From Ornithinibacillus halotolerans (GTDB taxonomy: Bacteria > Bacillota > Bacilli > Bacillales > Amphibacillaceae), in the NCBI RefSeq assembly GCF_014637405.1, contig NZ_BMEY01000015.1:1-64000 (forward strand): DNA of 64,000 bases, read 5' to 3'. Within the stretch, counting starts at the first letter, position 1, and the number at the start of each line of letters is the position of its first letter. The translations under genes and the position numbers were made by a program. Shown here in pieces: positions 35,541-44,125 of this stretch. Under the pieces are notes generated by a model. The model ran no database searches. It was not told the origin of the DNA and was given only the letters and a program-made list of their open reading frames with translations.

Positions 35541-37061
35541 CTAAACCCCAAACGGATTAATTGGCTTCGGCCCGTAATATGACAATACACTCTTATCTTC
35601 CATATATAAATCTAATGTTTCCACCGTTAATTCACGGCCAAATCCAGATTGCTTATAGCCGCCAAATGGTGTTCCAGGGAATGCAGAGAACGGGCTGTTA
35701 ATCATTACAATCCCCGCTTGAATTTGGTGCGCTACTCGAGTAGCTCTAGCTTGATTTGTCGTCCAAACTGCAGAACCTAATCCATATTCCGTATCATTTG
35801 CACGCTTAATTACTTCCCGCTCATCGGTAAACTTCTCCACAACAACTACTGGGCCGAAAATCTCTTCTTGAACTACTTTCATATCAGGAGTAACATCAGC
35901 AATGATCGTTGGCTCATACCAGTAACCATTTTCAAAGCCTTCTATTTTTATTTCCTTACCACCAGTTAATACGGTTGCCCCATCAGCAATGGCTGATTGA
36001 ACATATGCATCGATTTTTTCTAGTTGACTACGACTAATTATCGAACCAAGATGAGTTCCTTTATCAAATGGATCGCCTAATTTTAATTTCTTTGTACGAC
36101 TGACAAACTGCTCCATGAATTCATCATAGATTGCTTCATGAACGAATAAACGAGATCTTGCTTCACACGACTGTCCTGTATTGAAAAAGATTCCAAATAA
36201 AGAACCTGCAACAGCCGCTTCCATATCCGCATCCTCAAACACGATACTTGGAGATTTACCACCTAACTCCAGTGTTAAACGTTTTAAAGTACTAGATGCT
36301 TTTTCCATGATGTCTCGACCTGTTGGTGTCGATCCTGTGAAAGCTACTTTATTGACATCTTTATGCGTTACTAAGTAATCGCCAACTACTTGGCCCGCGC
36401 CTGGAACAGTATTCACTACCCCTTCTGGTACACCTGCTTCATGGCAAATTTCATTTAAAATAATTGCCGTAATCGGAGTTAAGCTTGCTGGTTTTACAAC
36501 AACCGAACAACCTGCAGCAATTGCTGGAGCAATTTTCCAGGCAGCCATCATCATTGGATAGTTCCACGGGATAATTTGCGCACAAACGCCAACTGGCTCT
36601 TTATGGGTATAGTTAAAAAACCCATTCGGCATATTATTCACTTTTCCACGGTGTCCCACAATAGCTCCTGCATAAAACTCAAAATCTTCTATCGCTTGAT
36701 TAATTTGTACTTGGGCAGCACCGATAGATTTTCCGCTATTTAATACTTCCAACTCACATAATTCATTGAAACGACTCCGCATTATAGCAGCAATTTTATT
36801 TAATACACGCGCTCGTTTACCTACCGGATACTTCCGCCACTTTCCGTTATCAAAGGAATTCCTCGCTGCTTGTACTGCCTTCTCTGCATCCTCGATAGTT
36901 GCCTTTGCAATCGTTGCAATGACCTCACCTTTAGCTGGATCATATGTTTCAAACATATTTCCTGAAACACTCTCCACTCGTTCACCGTTTATTATCATGG
37001 AGTAATGTGACCGTTTCATTTCTCCAACCGCTGTTATTTTTTCCGCTACTGTTTGTTTCAT
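35541..37061 (-). CDS. Aldehyde dehydrogenase of the paa operon
   Basis: A 506-residue NAD(P)-dependent aldehyde dehydrogenase. Motifs: IIPWNYPMMMAAWK near 165, cofactor loop GSTPTGRDI near 242, catalytic Glu in ELGGKSP near 265, catalytic Cys in NTGQSCEARSR near 300, and EEIFGPV near 400. It is full length and lacks a MaoC domain. In this operon it may oxidise the ring-opened semialdehyde, the job of the aldehyde dehydrogenase half of PaaZ, or phenylacetaldehyde. I prefer the ATG at 37061, six bases after GAGGGG; another ATG lies two codons upstream. Confidence 0.9.
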   Translation of the reverse strand: MKQTVAEKITAVGEMKRSHYSMIINGERVESVSGNMFETYDPAKGEVIATIAKATIEDAEKAVQAARNSFDNGKWRKYPVGKRARVLNKIAAIMRSRFNELCELEVLNSGKSIGAAQVQINQAIEDFEFYAGAIVGHRGKVNNMPNGFFNYTHKEPVGVCAQIIPWNYPMMMAAWKIAPAIAAGCSVVVKPASLTPITAIILNEICHEAGVPEGVVNTVPGAGQVVGDYLVTHKDVNKVAFTGSTPTGRDIMEKASSTLKRLTLELGGKSPSIVFEDADMEAAVAGSLFGIFFNTGQSCEARSRLFVHEAIYDEFMEQFVSRTKKLKLGDPFDKGTHLGSIISRSQLEKIDAYVQSAIADGATVLTGGKEIKIEGFENGYWYEPTIIADVTPDMKVVQEEIFGPVVVVEKFTDEREVIKRANDTEYGLGSAVWTTNQARATRVAHQIQAGIVMINSPFSAFPGTPFGGYKQSGFGRELTVETLDLYMEDKSVLSYYGPKPINPFGV

Positions 37062-37071
37062 GTTCATCCCC

Positions 37072-37848
37072 TCATTTCCCTATAAAATTTGGTTTCCTTT
37101 TTTCTATAAATGCTTGTAACCCTTCCTGGTGATCTTCCGATAAACCTGCAACTCTTTGGGCATATGCTTCTTGCTCTAAAAATGTATCGTAGTCAATGTT
37201 CATGCTATTTTGCATGTAACGTTTAATTAATGAAAATGCCTTTGTTGGTAAGCTTGCAATTCTTAGAACAAATTCGTTAACTCCCGAGTCCCACTCTTCT
37301 TCATTAAGGACATTCGTTACTACACCAAGTTCTCTCGCTTCTTCAGCCGTTAATGGTTTTCCTAATGCAGCTATTTCTAACGCTTTTGCATAACCAACCA
37401 TTCGCGGTAAATGATAAAGAAAGCCAGAATCTGGTACTAGTCCAATATTCATAAAAGCACTGACGAGTTTGGCATTACTTCGCATTAGCCGAAAATCACA
37501 AGCTAACGCCAATCCCATTCCAGCTCCTGCTGCTGTTCCATTAATTGCAGCTATGACCGGCTTCGGTGTCTCTTTTAATGTTTTTAACATTGGATGATAC
37601 CTGTCTCTCAAGAAATTGGCATGATTTGTTTGATTATCTACTTCACTTAAATCTTGGCCAGAGCAAAATGCTTTACCGCTTCCAGTAATGACAATACATT
37701 TGATGTCATCATCCTTTGTCGCATTTACTAAGGCTTTCTTTATTTCCTTATTCATCTGCTCCGTAAAGGCATTGTATGCCTGTGGCCGGTTGAGAGTAAT
37801 CTCAGCTACAGAATCTTTTTTCTCAAATAGTATTGTTTCAAATCCCAT
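37072..37848 (-). CDS. paaG: 1,2-epoxyphenylacetyl-CoA isomerase
   Basis: A 258-residue crotonase-fold enzyme. The PaaG mark is MNIGLVPDSGFLYHLPR near residue 130-146, where Asp replaces the second catalytic Glu of hydratases. The oxyanion segment is AFCSGQDLSE near 62, with GAGMGLALACDF near 105. It converts the ring epoxide to oxepin-CoA and also shifts double bonds later in the pathway. The ATG at 37848 is eight bases from AAGGGG and lies just after the paaF stop. Confidence 0.93.
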   Translation of the reverse strand: MGFETILFEKKDSVAEITLNRPQAYNAFTEQMNKEIKKALVNATKDDDIKCIVITGSGKAFCSGQDLSEVDNQTNHANFLRDRYHPMLKTLKETPKPVIAAINGTAAGAGMGLALACDFRLMRSNAKLVSAFMNIGLVPDSGFLYHLPRMVGYAKALEIAALGKPLTAEEARELGVVTNVLNEEEWDSGVNEFVLRIASLPTKAFSLIKRYMQNSMNIDYDTFLEQEAYAQRVAGLSEDHQEGLQAFIEKRKPNFIGK

Positions 37849-37850
37849 AT

Positions 37851-38621
37851 TCATCGCCCCTTAAAGGTTGGTGGACGTTTATCTATAAAAGCTTGCATTC
37901 CTTCTTTTTGGTCTTCTGAGGCAAATGCTAAGTAAAAATTCTTCCGTTCTAAATTCTTCCCTTCTTGTAAAGGCAAATCTCGAGCAGCATAAACTGCCTC
38001 TTTAATTAGTCTTAGTGAGATTGGTGGCTGTTCAACTAATTGAAATGCAAGTCTCATTGTTTCTTCAACAACTAGTTCTTTCGCAACTACACGGTTAATT
38101 ACTCCGTATTTCAATGCTTCATTGGCAGTCATCTGTTCTCCTAACCAAATCCACTCTAATGCTTTCCGTGTTCCCATTGCCTTCGTTAAAAATTGCGTAC
38201 CACCCGCACCAGGTAATACACCGAGCTTCACTTCTGGAAATCCAAACTTAGCATCTTCAGCTGCAAGGATGACATCACAGTGGAGGGCTAATTCAAAGCC
38301 CCCACCTAAAGCAAAACCATTAACAGCAGCAAGGATTGGCTTTTTAATTAAACTAATTTTATCCCATTCAGCAAAAGGGTTTAACAATTCCAAATCTAAT
38401 GGACTAGCATCTCGCATTTCGTCAATATCTGCTCCTGCTGCAAATGCTAGTTCATTCCCACGAATGACAATAACGCGGATGTCTTCGTTATTTTCAAATG
38501 ACTGTAATTGGGAGACAATTTCTGTAACCATTTCTCGATTCAAGGCATTTAAAACGTTTGGTCGATCTAGCTGAATAACCCCAACATGATCTTCAGAAAA
38601 AGCCTTTATATACTTATTCAT
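37851..38621 (-). CDS. paaF: 2,3-dehydroadipyl-CoA hydratase (enoyl-CoA hydratase)
   Basis: A 256-residue crotonase with AFAAGADIDEM near residue 60, GGGFELALHCD near 104-114 and FPEVKLGVLPGAGGTQFL near 128-145, so both catalytic glutamates are present. It hydrates 2,3-dehydroadipyl-CoA in the lower phenylacetate pathway. Its start overlaps the EthD gene by eight bases. Order in the operon, before paaG, is as in other paa clusters. Confidence 0.9.
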   Translation of the reverse strand: MNKYIKAFSEDHVGVIQLDRPNVLNALNREMVTEIVSQLQSFENNEDIRVIVIRGNELAFAAGADIDEMRDASPLDLELLNPFAEWDKISLIKKPILAAVNGFALGGGFELALHCDVILAAEDAKFGFPEVKLGVLPGAGGTQFLTKAMGTRKALEWIWLGEQMTANEALKYGVINRVVAKELVVEETMRLAFQLVEQPPISLRLIKEAVYAARDLPLQEGKNLERKNFYLAFASEDQKEGMQAFIDKRPPTFKGR

Positions 38622-38919
38622 CTACCTCTTCACCAATCATTAGCGTGACAATATCACCCGCAAATTTCATCACATCTCTACCAGATGCTTTTCCTTCATC
38701 GGTACGCATTGCTTTTTGTAACGATTCATGGTCGTCATAATACATTTCACATAACAGATAAAACTCACTATCTCCCATTGGTGAACCTACTATTTTAGTA
38801 ACTTCCATTTTTCTTAAACCTGGAATTTTACTAGTAAGAGGTGCATGGGTGTTAAAGTAATGTTCATCAAACGCTTCCTTATCTTTTGGTTGTTTATATA
38901 ACGCAATTAGTTTTACCAT
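38614..38919 (-). CDS. EthD family protein
   Basis: A 101-residue EthD-type ferredoxin-like protein: MVKLIALYKQPKDKEAFDEHYFNTHAPL, with the conserved H-x-x-H-x-P-like segment near residue 22-27, and FYLLCEMYYDD near 53. EthD proteins are small dimeric alpha-beta barrels found next to oxygenase genes. Their exact reaction here is unknown. It sits between paaD and paaF and may handle a reactive ring intermediate. Confidence 0.88.
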   Translation of the reverse strand: MVKLIALYKQPKDKEAFDEHYFNTHAPLTSKIPGLRKMEVTKIVGSPMGDSEFYLLCEMYYDDHESLQKAMRTDEGKASGRDVMKFAGDIVTLMIGEEVDE

Positions 38920-38930
38920 CTTATTTCCCC

Positions 38931-39440
38931 CTATTTTTTCATTGATATTTGTGGCTTAACTACCGGTTTCATCGCTTCAAACGGATTTCTACAAGAATGA
39001 CAATATAAAATACTTCTACATGCTGTCGGACCGAAGACATTTTCCATCGATGTATACGTGGAATCACAATATGGACAATTTACAGACCACTCATCACCCG
39101 GACGGTAATTTTCTGGTGGAGGGGCAATTCCATGTTTCTTTAATTCTTCTTTCCCTTTATTTGTAATTGCCTCTGTGGACCACTGGTGTTCCATTGTAAA
39201 TTTCACATGGCATTCTTTTACCCACTCTAGCTCCTCGATTGCTCTTTTCACTTTTATTTCTATGAAATCTAGTGCCGGACAACCCGCAAAAGTTGGAACC
39301 ATTTGAATCGTAATTGTATCCTCTTCTACGTTCACCTTATGCACCATCCCTAAATCATAGACACTGACAGACGGGAGTTCAGGATCATCCACAGTCTTAA
39401 GTACAGCAGTAATTTCTTCTAATCTATCTATCTCGCTCAA
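38931..39440 (-). CDS. paaD: Phenylacetyl-CoA epoxidase subunit PaaD
   Basis: A 169-residue protein starting at TTG behind two AGGAG blocks. The DUF59/MIP18 domain (residues 5-85) has VDDPELPSVSVYDLGMV and TFAGCPALDFIEI. The C-terminal third has CPYC, C and CHSC, a likely zinc or Fe-S site. PaaD is thought to help assemble the iron centre of the PaaABC oxygenase. It follows paaC by 45 bases in the operon. Confidence 0.94.
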   Translation of the reverse strand: MSEIDRLEEITAVLKTVDDPELPSVSVYDLGMVHKVNVEEDTITIQMVPTFAGCPALDFIEIKVKRAIEELEWVKECHVKFTMEHQWSTEAITNKGKEELKKHGIAPPPENYRPGDEWSVNCPYCDSTYTSMENVFGPTACRSILYCHSCRNPFEAMKPVVKPQISMKK

Positions 39441-39485
39441 CTCCTCTCCTTTTTATGGATATTCATCTAACTAGTAATCCATGCC

Positions 39486-40307
39486 TTACCAGATAGCTGC
39501 TTTATCACTTGCATAAACTTCAGAGAGTATATCTAATGCTTGGTTTAAGTCAGTCGTATGTTCCCCGTTTCTACCGTTTCCATATTTTTTCTCTAAAGGA
39601 CTGTCAGGCACATCTACCAAGACGCTCTTAACTTCCTCTAACCAACGTTCTTTCATTTCTTCTTCACCAATCGCTATAAGTTGCTTACTTCTCATGTCAT
39701 TGGCTAATGGACCCAACTCGAGTACATCTTCGAATTCTTTCCACGCTTCCTGAACACGTTCATTTATTCGTTTTTTTGATTCATCGGTTGCACTTTGTAA
39801 TTGCTCCATCCAAAGTTTCCAATGCGCAAGGTGATATGGATGCTCCATTAATACTTTTCTGGCGACAAAAGCTAACGGCTGGTAAGAACTGTTTGCAATC
39901 GCTTCCAATTTTATCTTCTTAAATACTTCATAAAGATAATTACGAACGACCGCTAACGCCCAGTCATAGTATGGTTCTTCTAAATATGTCCCTTCTCCAT
40001 TACGCTTTTCCAAATAAGTCCCGTTCCTACGTTGTTTAGGAATGCGATCATGGGCCAACACATCTGCCTTTCCTACTCCAAGTTCATCTAATAAGTTATA
40101 GTACATTGCAGCATGCCCCATTGTATTTTGCGTGATGGAAGAATAGGCAACATCTTCTTCTATATGAGGTGCAAGGCCTAGCCATTCTGAGCCTCGAAAA
40201 GAAATAATTAGGTCATCGTCTCCTAACTGAAAAAGAAGTTCCTTTAATGCCTCCAAATAAGTAGAATCTTGTTTGGCTTGTTCAGCAGTTTCAATGTGTT
40301 GACTCAT
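39486..40307 (-). CDS. paaC: Phenylacetyl-CoA epoxidase structural subunit PaaC
   Basis: A 273-residue ferritin-like all-helical protein that forms the scaffold of the epoxidase with PaaA. Characteristic segments are SEWLGLAPHIEEDVAYSSITQNTMGHAAMYYNLL near residue 40-70 and HPYHLAHWKLWMEQL near 160-175. I chose the ATG at 40307, which overlaps the paaB stop as ATGA and follows AGAGGTG; a longer start at 40328 lacks a ribosome site. Confidence 0.94.
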   Translation of the reverse strand: MSQHIETAEQAKQDSTYLEALKELLFQLGDDDLIISFRGSEWLGLAPHIEEDVAYSSITQNTMGHAAMYYNLLDELGVGKADVLAHDRIPKQRRNGTYLEKRNGEGTYLEEPYYDWALAVVRNYLYEVFKKIKLEAIANSSYQPLAFVARKVLMEHPYHLAHWKLWMEQLQSATDESKKRINERVQEAWKEFEDVLELGPLANDMRSKQLIAIGEEEMKERWLEEVKSVLVDVPDSPLEKKYGNGRNGEHTTDLNQALDILSEVYASDKAAIW

Positions 40308-40657
40308 TTTTTCTTCACCTCTTTCCATGACATGATTTCTTTTTCATCTAACATGCCTTGTTCTTTCTCCTTCCACTTTTGACGGAGATACCCATATCCT
40401 TTTGTTGTCCGGTATTGTTTATTATCAAGCCGTTTTGTTAAGCCTTGCCTTTCTTCACTTGTCATCTTACGAATATCATTTTGCTTTACAACCCATATAT
40501 CTATTACTTCTTCACGACGCATGAAGTTTTCTTGAGCCATCATCATCGCCATTTCTTTATTTGGTGCTAATAAACTAAATTGATGTTGCATTGGAGCTTT
40601 ATTTCCTCTTCTACTGAATACTTCATACACTTGATAAAAATCTGATTCATTAGCCAT
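40304..40657 (-). CDS. paaB: Phenylacetyl-CoA epoxidase subunit PaaB
   Basis: A 117-residue small subunit with the PaaB segment YQVYEVFSRRGNKAPMQHQFSLLA in pieces (residues 8-31), then NFMRREEVIDIWVVK near 44-58. It bridges PaaAC heterodimers in the epoxidase. It begins 17 bases after the paaA stop and overlaps paaC by four bases. Confidence 0.94.
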   Translation of the reverse strand: MANESDFYQVYEVFSRRGNKAPMQHQFSLLAPNKEMAMMMAQENFMRREEVIDIWVVKQNDIRKMTSEERQGLTKRLDNKQYRTTKGYGYLRQKWKEKEQGMLDEKEIMSWKEVKKK

Positions 40658-40674
40658 TTATTCTCCTCCCCTCA

Positions 40675-41664
40675 TTAGACCGTAACTGCTTTTGTTGCTA
40701 ATGCTTCTCGGACCCAACTATTGTTTTCATATGCAATTTCTCTTAGGCGAAGTCTCTCTTTAGACCGTGGGCCTTTATTTCGAATAATTTGTTTAAATTC
40801 TTCCCAGTCTGGTTGCTTATAGATCCATTTTTCTTCTTTTTCATCATAACGAATCGTCTCATCTGGTACTGTTAGCCCTAAAGCGAAGACACGAGGCATA
40901 TATTTTGATAAGAATGCTTGGCGTAATTCTTCGTTATTACTCTTACGAATTTTATATTTAATCATAATGTCTTGTTTGGACGATCCAGTTGTTTCCGCAG
41001 AAGCAGGGCCAAAGAACATAAGTAAGGATGGCCACCAACGATTTAGTGATTCTTGTAAAATACTCCGTTGGTATTCATTTCCTTCAGCTAATGCCATAAT
41101 AATTGATTCACCATGTTGGGCATGAAATACTTCTTCCTGACAAATCCGTTGCAACGCACGCTGATATGGACCATAAGAAGCATCTAGCATATTTGTTTGT
41201 GAAATGATTGCAGCCCCATCAACAAGCCATCCAACCATACCTGCATCTGCCCACGTTTTTGTCGGCATATGGAATACGTTATGAAACTTCAAATCGCCAT
41301 TTAGTAAATCTTTCATTAAGCTTTCACGATTCTTACCCAATGGTTTCATTAAATCTTCTGCCACTCGTAAGAGAAGTTGACCGTGCCCCATTTCATCTTG
41401 TACTTTTGCCATAATCCCTAATTTTCTTCTTAATGTTGGTGCTTTCGGTACCCATTCTTTTTCAGGTAGTGCGCCCATTATTTCACTAATTCCATGCATG
41501 GAAATAAGCTTAATTAGTGCAATTCGATAATCATCCGGCATCCAGTCGTCTGCTTCAATCTTTTCTCCCGCTTCAATTCGAGCCATAAACGCTTCGTACT
41601 TCTCTTTATCGGACTCAACATATGCCGTTGTTTTGGAATCTCCGTCCTCCACATAATTATACAT
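40675..41664 (-). CDS. paaA: Phenylacetyl-CoA epoxidase catalytic subunit PaaA
   Basis: A 329-residue diiron oxygenase subunit that, with PaaB and PaaC, epoxidises the ring of phenylacetyl-CoA. Iron-ligand segments are AKVQDEMGHGQLLL near residue 87-100 and CQEEVFHAQHGES near 176-188, each giving Glu and His. The C terminus carries DWEEFKQIIRNKGP as in PaaA. It is the first gene of the operon and has a strong promoter overlapped by two inverted repeats. Confidence 0.95.
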   Translation of the reverse strand: MYNYVEDGDSKTTAYVESDKEKYEAFMARIEAGEKIEADDWMPDDYRIALIKLISMHGISEIMGALPEKEWVPKAPTLRRKLGIMAKVQDEMGHGQLLLRVAEDLMKPLGKNRESLMKDLLNGDLKFHNVFHMPTKTWADAGMVGWLVDGAAIISQTNMLDASYGPYQRALQRICQEEVFHAQHGESIIMALAEGNEYQRSILQESLNRWWPSLLMFFGPASAETTGSSKQDIMIKYKIRKSNNEELRQAFLSKYMPRVFALGLTVPDETIRYDEKEEKWIYKQPDWEEFKQIIRNKGPRSKERLRLREIAYENNSWVREALATKAVTV

Positions 41665-41677
41665 TGTACCACTCCCT

Positions 41678-41726
41678 TATAACGTTTCTTTAACGTTATA
41701 ATAACAAAGTGTTATATTAATGACAA
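41678..41726 (-). promoter_or_regulatory. paa operon promoter with two inverted repeats
   Basis: On the minus strand TTGTCA (41721-41726) and TATTAT (41698-41703) are 17 bases apart. ATAACA-AAG-TGTTAT (41701-41715) overlaps the -10 box and spacer. TATAACGTT and AACGTTATA (41678-41686, 41692-41700) form a perfect 9-bp inverted repeat across the expected +1 region. These are good candidates for the PaaX operator. Confidence 0.78.
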
Positions 41727-41807
41727 TATTATTTTAAATTTTCTCAAATATCATTATTTTAATGTGCTATAATCGTGTTATTAACAAAAAGTTTAATAGC
41801 CATATCC

Positions 41808-41925
41808 GTGGCCCGAATACACTTCGCTTTCCGTGGGCGGCTGGTGAGCCTCCTCAGAGCTAACGCTCTTGCGGGGTCTCACCGATGCCTTTCCTCCCAC
41901 AGGAGTCTACGTGTATTCGGGCCAC
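41808..41925. repeat. Dispersed palindromic element with 15-bp perfect ends
   Basis: GTGGCCCGAATACAC (41808-41822) and its exact complement (41911-41925) bracket a 118-bp GC-rich block. The block contains CTTGCGGGGTCTCACC and GGAGTCTACG and has further internal pairing (GTGGG...CCCAC). It has no ORF. It looks like a mobile or REP-like intergenic element of the kind seen in many copies in bacillar genomes. A decayed relative lies at 3475-3600. Confidence 0.85.
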
Positions 41926-42062
41926 TCAGTGCATACATATAAATAGTGTCTCGAAATAACTTTTTTGAGATTATTAACTACTAATCACTAACAATTTTTG
42001 TTAAAATTTAAACTACTAACGTTTTATGATGGTGACGTACAGAAAAGTGAGGGAGTTTTTTG

Positions 42063-42923
42063 GTGAATAAGCAGTTTAATACGAGATCTATGATTTTCAC
42101 CTTGTTTGGTGATTATATACGGCATTATGATAATGTCATTTGGATTGGAAGTTTAATACGGTTATTACAAGAATTTGGACATAATGAGCAATCGGTACGT
42201 GCTGCTATTTCAAGAATGAATAAGCAGGGATGGGTTGAATCTAATAAAATCGGAAATAAAAGTTATTATTCGTTAACAGACCGAGGAAAGGCCCGAATGG
42301 ATGAAGCCTCCAAACGTATTTATAAAACCGAACATCCATCATGGGATGGAAATTGGCGCATCCTCGTCTACACCATTCCAGAGAATAAGCGTCATTTACG
42401 AGATGAATTGCGAAAAGAGCTAGTATGGAGTGGATTTGGGTTATTGTCCAATAGCTGTTGGATTACTCCAAATCCTCTTGAGGAACAAGTTAATCGGCTA
42501 ATTGATAAGTATGACATTCATGAGTACATTTCCTTTTTCCAAGCTTCATATATAGGAACAAATGACCAAGAAGAACTTGTACAAAAATGTTGGAATCTAG
42601 ATGAGATCAATGAAAAATATCAATTATTTATACAGGAGTACAGTCAAAAGTATGTAATTGACAAAAATAAAATGGAAAAAGGAGAACTAAGTGATGGAAG
42701 CTGTTTCGTCAAATCCGCGCTCCTCGTTCACCAATACCGGAAATTTTTATTTATTGATCCAAACCTACCTCAGGAATTATTACCTAATATGTGGCTAGGT
42801 GATTCAGCTGCATCGTTATTCACTGATTATTATAAGATGCTTAATGAGCCTGCTAAACGATTCTTTGAACAGGTCTATAATCAAGGAGAAGTGGAGAAGG
42901 TTATGGAAGAGATTAATAAATAA
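42063..42923 (+). CDS. paaX: Phenylacetate pathway repressor PaaX
   Basis: A 286-residue regulator. It begins MNKQFNTRSMIFTLFGDYIRHYDN, the PaaX N-terminal winged helix, with the recognition region EQSVRAAISRMNKQGW near residue 46-61. The central and C-terminal PaaX domains carry WRILVYTIPENKRHLRDELRKEL (in pieces, near 98-120). PaaX proteins release DNA on binding phenylacetyl-CoA. I prefer the GTG at 42063, eight bases from GAGGGA; a TTG lies one codon upstream. It is divergent from the paa operon. Confidence 0.94.
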   Translation: MNKQFNTRSMIFTLFGDYIRHYDNVIWIGSLIRLLQEFGHNEQSVRAAISRMNKQGWVESNKIGNKSYYSLTDRGKARMDEASKRIYKTEHPSWDGNWRILVYTIPENKRHLRDELRKELVWSGFGLLSNSCWITPNPLEEQVNRLIDKYDIHEYISFFQASYIGTNDQEELVQKCWNLDEINEKYQLFIQEYSQKYVIDKNKMEKGELSDGSCFVKSALLVHQYRKFLFIDPNLPQELLPNMWLGDSAASLFTDYYKMLNEPAKRFFEQVYNQGEVEKVMEEINK

Positions 42924-42950
42924 CCGAAAATAAACCCTGATAATACAGCT

Positions 42951-42984
42951 AAAAAAGCTTGAGGATTCTCGCCTCAAGCTTTTT
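42951..42984. terminator. Bidirectional terminator after paaX
   Basis: AAAAAGCTTGAGG and CCTCAAGCTTTTT form a perfect stem with T-runs on both strands, between the convergent paaX and peptidase genes. Confidence 0.93.
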
Positions 42985-42990
42985 CAAATT

Positions 42991-44022
42991 TCATTCTACC
43001 CCACTCTCAAGTATAGAGAATGTTCTATTGTCACAATTAATTTCTGCCATGGCACCATATGGCAAAATAAATTTCGGTTCGGTATGTCCAAAATTTAAAT
43101 TATAAAGGATCGGTAAGTCCTTCAACTCATACTCTTTCATTACTTGTTGAATTACTAATTTATACTCGTCATAGTACATTTCATCCTTTGGTTTGCCAAA
43201 AATGATTCCCTTCACCTTTTGTAATATTCCTTGTGCTGCATAATTTCTTAACCAATATTTTATATATTTAGGTTCTGGCTTTTCCTCCGATGTTTCAAAG
43301 AATAGAATACTATTCTCCCAGCACTTATCTTCAGGCCAAATTTCTGTTCCTTTGGCAAACTCAAGTACTTCCATGCACCCACCAATTAAGCGTCCTTGAG
43401 CTACTCCTGAACCTTGAAGAATCTCATATCCTGTATTCTGTTGCAAAGCTCTTCGACGATTCTTATTATCTTCTATCCACTCCAAAAACTCACTTGTCCA
43501 AGCCGGTGCTGATTGAATCTCACCAATAACTTCATTAGAAAATAGCGTTCGGTTCACCATTTCAATCGTATACGGATTCATCTCCACATTTTCTGCAAAA
43601 TCCGTTAATATAGCTGGACCGTAAAAAGAAGAAACCCCTGCCTTGTAACAAAACAAATGAGATATAGTCACATCTGAATATCCCATGAATACTTTTGGAT
43701 TTTCACGAATAACATCAAAATCGATGAAAGGAAGTAAACGTATACTTTCTTCTCCACCAATATTGGCAATAATCCCTTTAATATTTTTGTCCATAAATGC
43801 TGTCATTAAATCTTCTGCACGTGCCTGAGGATTTCTATAAAGGTAGTCTCCCCCCTTCAAACTATTCGGCATAGGAGTTACTTTCAGTCCAAATACTTCT
43901 TCGAGTCTCTTTACACCTTGTTCATATCGCCACTGTAGTTCTGGTTCTCCCGCTCCTCCCCAAGAAGGGCTTACCGTAGCTATTAGATCTCCCGGTTGTA
44001 ATTTTTTCGGTTTGATTAACAT
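42991..44022 (-). CDS. LD-carboxypeptidase, S66 family (MccF-like)
   Basis: A 343-residue serine peptidase. The nucleophile lies in FMGYSDVTISHL near residue 117. SEEKPEP near 250 contributes a Glu, and the catalytic His lies in LNFGHTEPKFILPYG near 312. S66 enzymes trim peptidoglycan tetrapeptides or, in the MccF group, inactivate microcin C-like nucleotide peptides; the length and the GGGxE-like GGEES segment favour MccF. I chose the ATG at 44022 behind GGGGGAG. It interrupts the paa region and has no clear link to it. Confidence 0.88.
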   Translation of the reverse strand: MLIKPKKLQPGDLIATVSPSWGGAGEPELQWRYEQGVKRLEEVFGLKVTPMPNSLKGGDYLYRNPQARAEDLMTAFMDKNIKGIIANIGGEESIRLLPFIDFDVIRENPKVFMGYSDVTISHLFCYKAGVSSFYGPAILTDFAENVEMNPYTIEMVNRTLFSNEVIGEIQSAPAWTSEFLEWIEDNKNRRRALQQNTGYEILQGSGVAQGRLIGGCMEVLEFAKGTEIWPEDKCWENSILFFETSEEKPEPKYIKYWLRNYAAQGILQKVKGIIFGKPKDEMYYDEYKLVIQQVMKEYELKDLPILYNLNFGHTEPKFILPYGAMAEINCDNRTFSILESGVE

Positions 44023-44125
44023 ATTCACTCCCCCTTATTTAACATAAATATCTTTCTGTTCCTTGTAAGTCATTATCAATTACAATTATCTTCTAAAATT
44101 CAGTAATATATCTAAACTATTCACA

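Noticed and set aside
34179-38621. Generic fatty-acid beta-oxidation operon instead of phenylacetate degradation
   Set aside because: Contiguity with paaABCD and the Asp-type PaaG active site favour phenylacetate degradation, though some enzymes could serve both.
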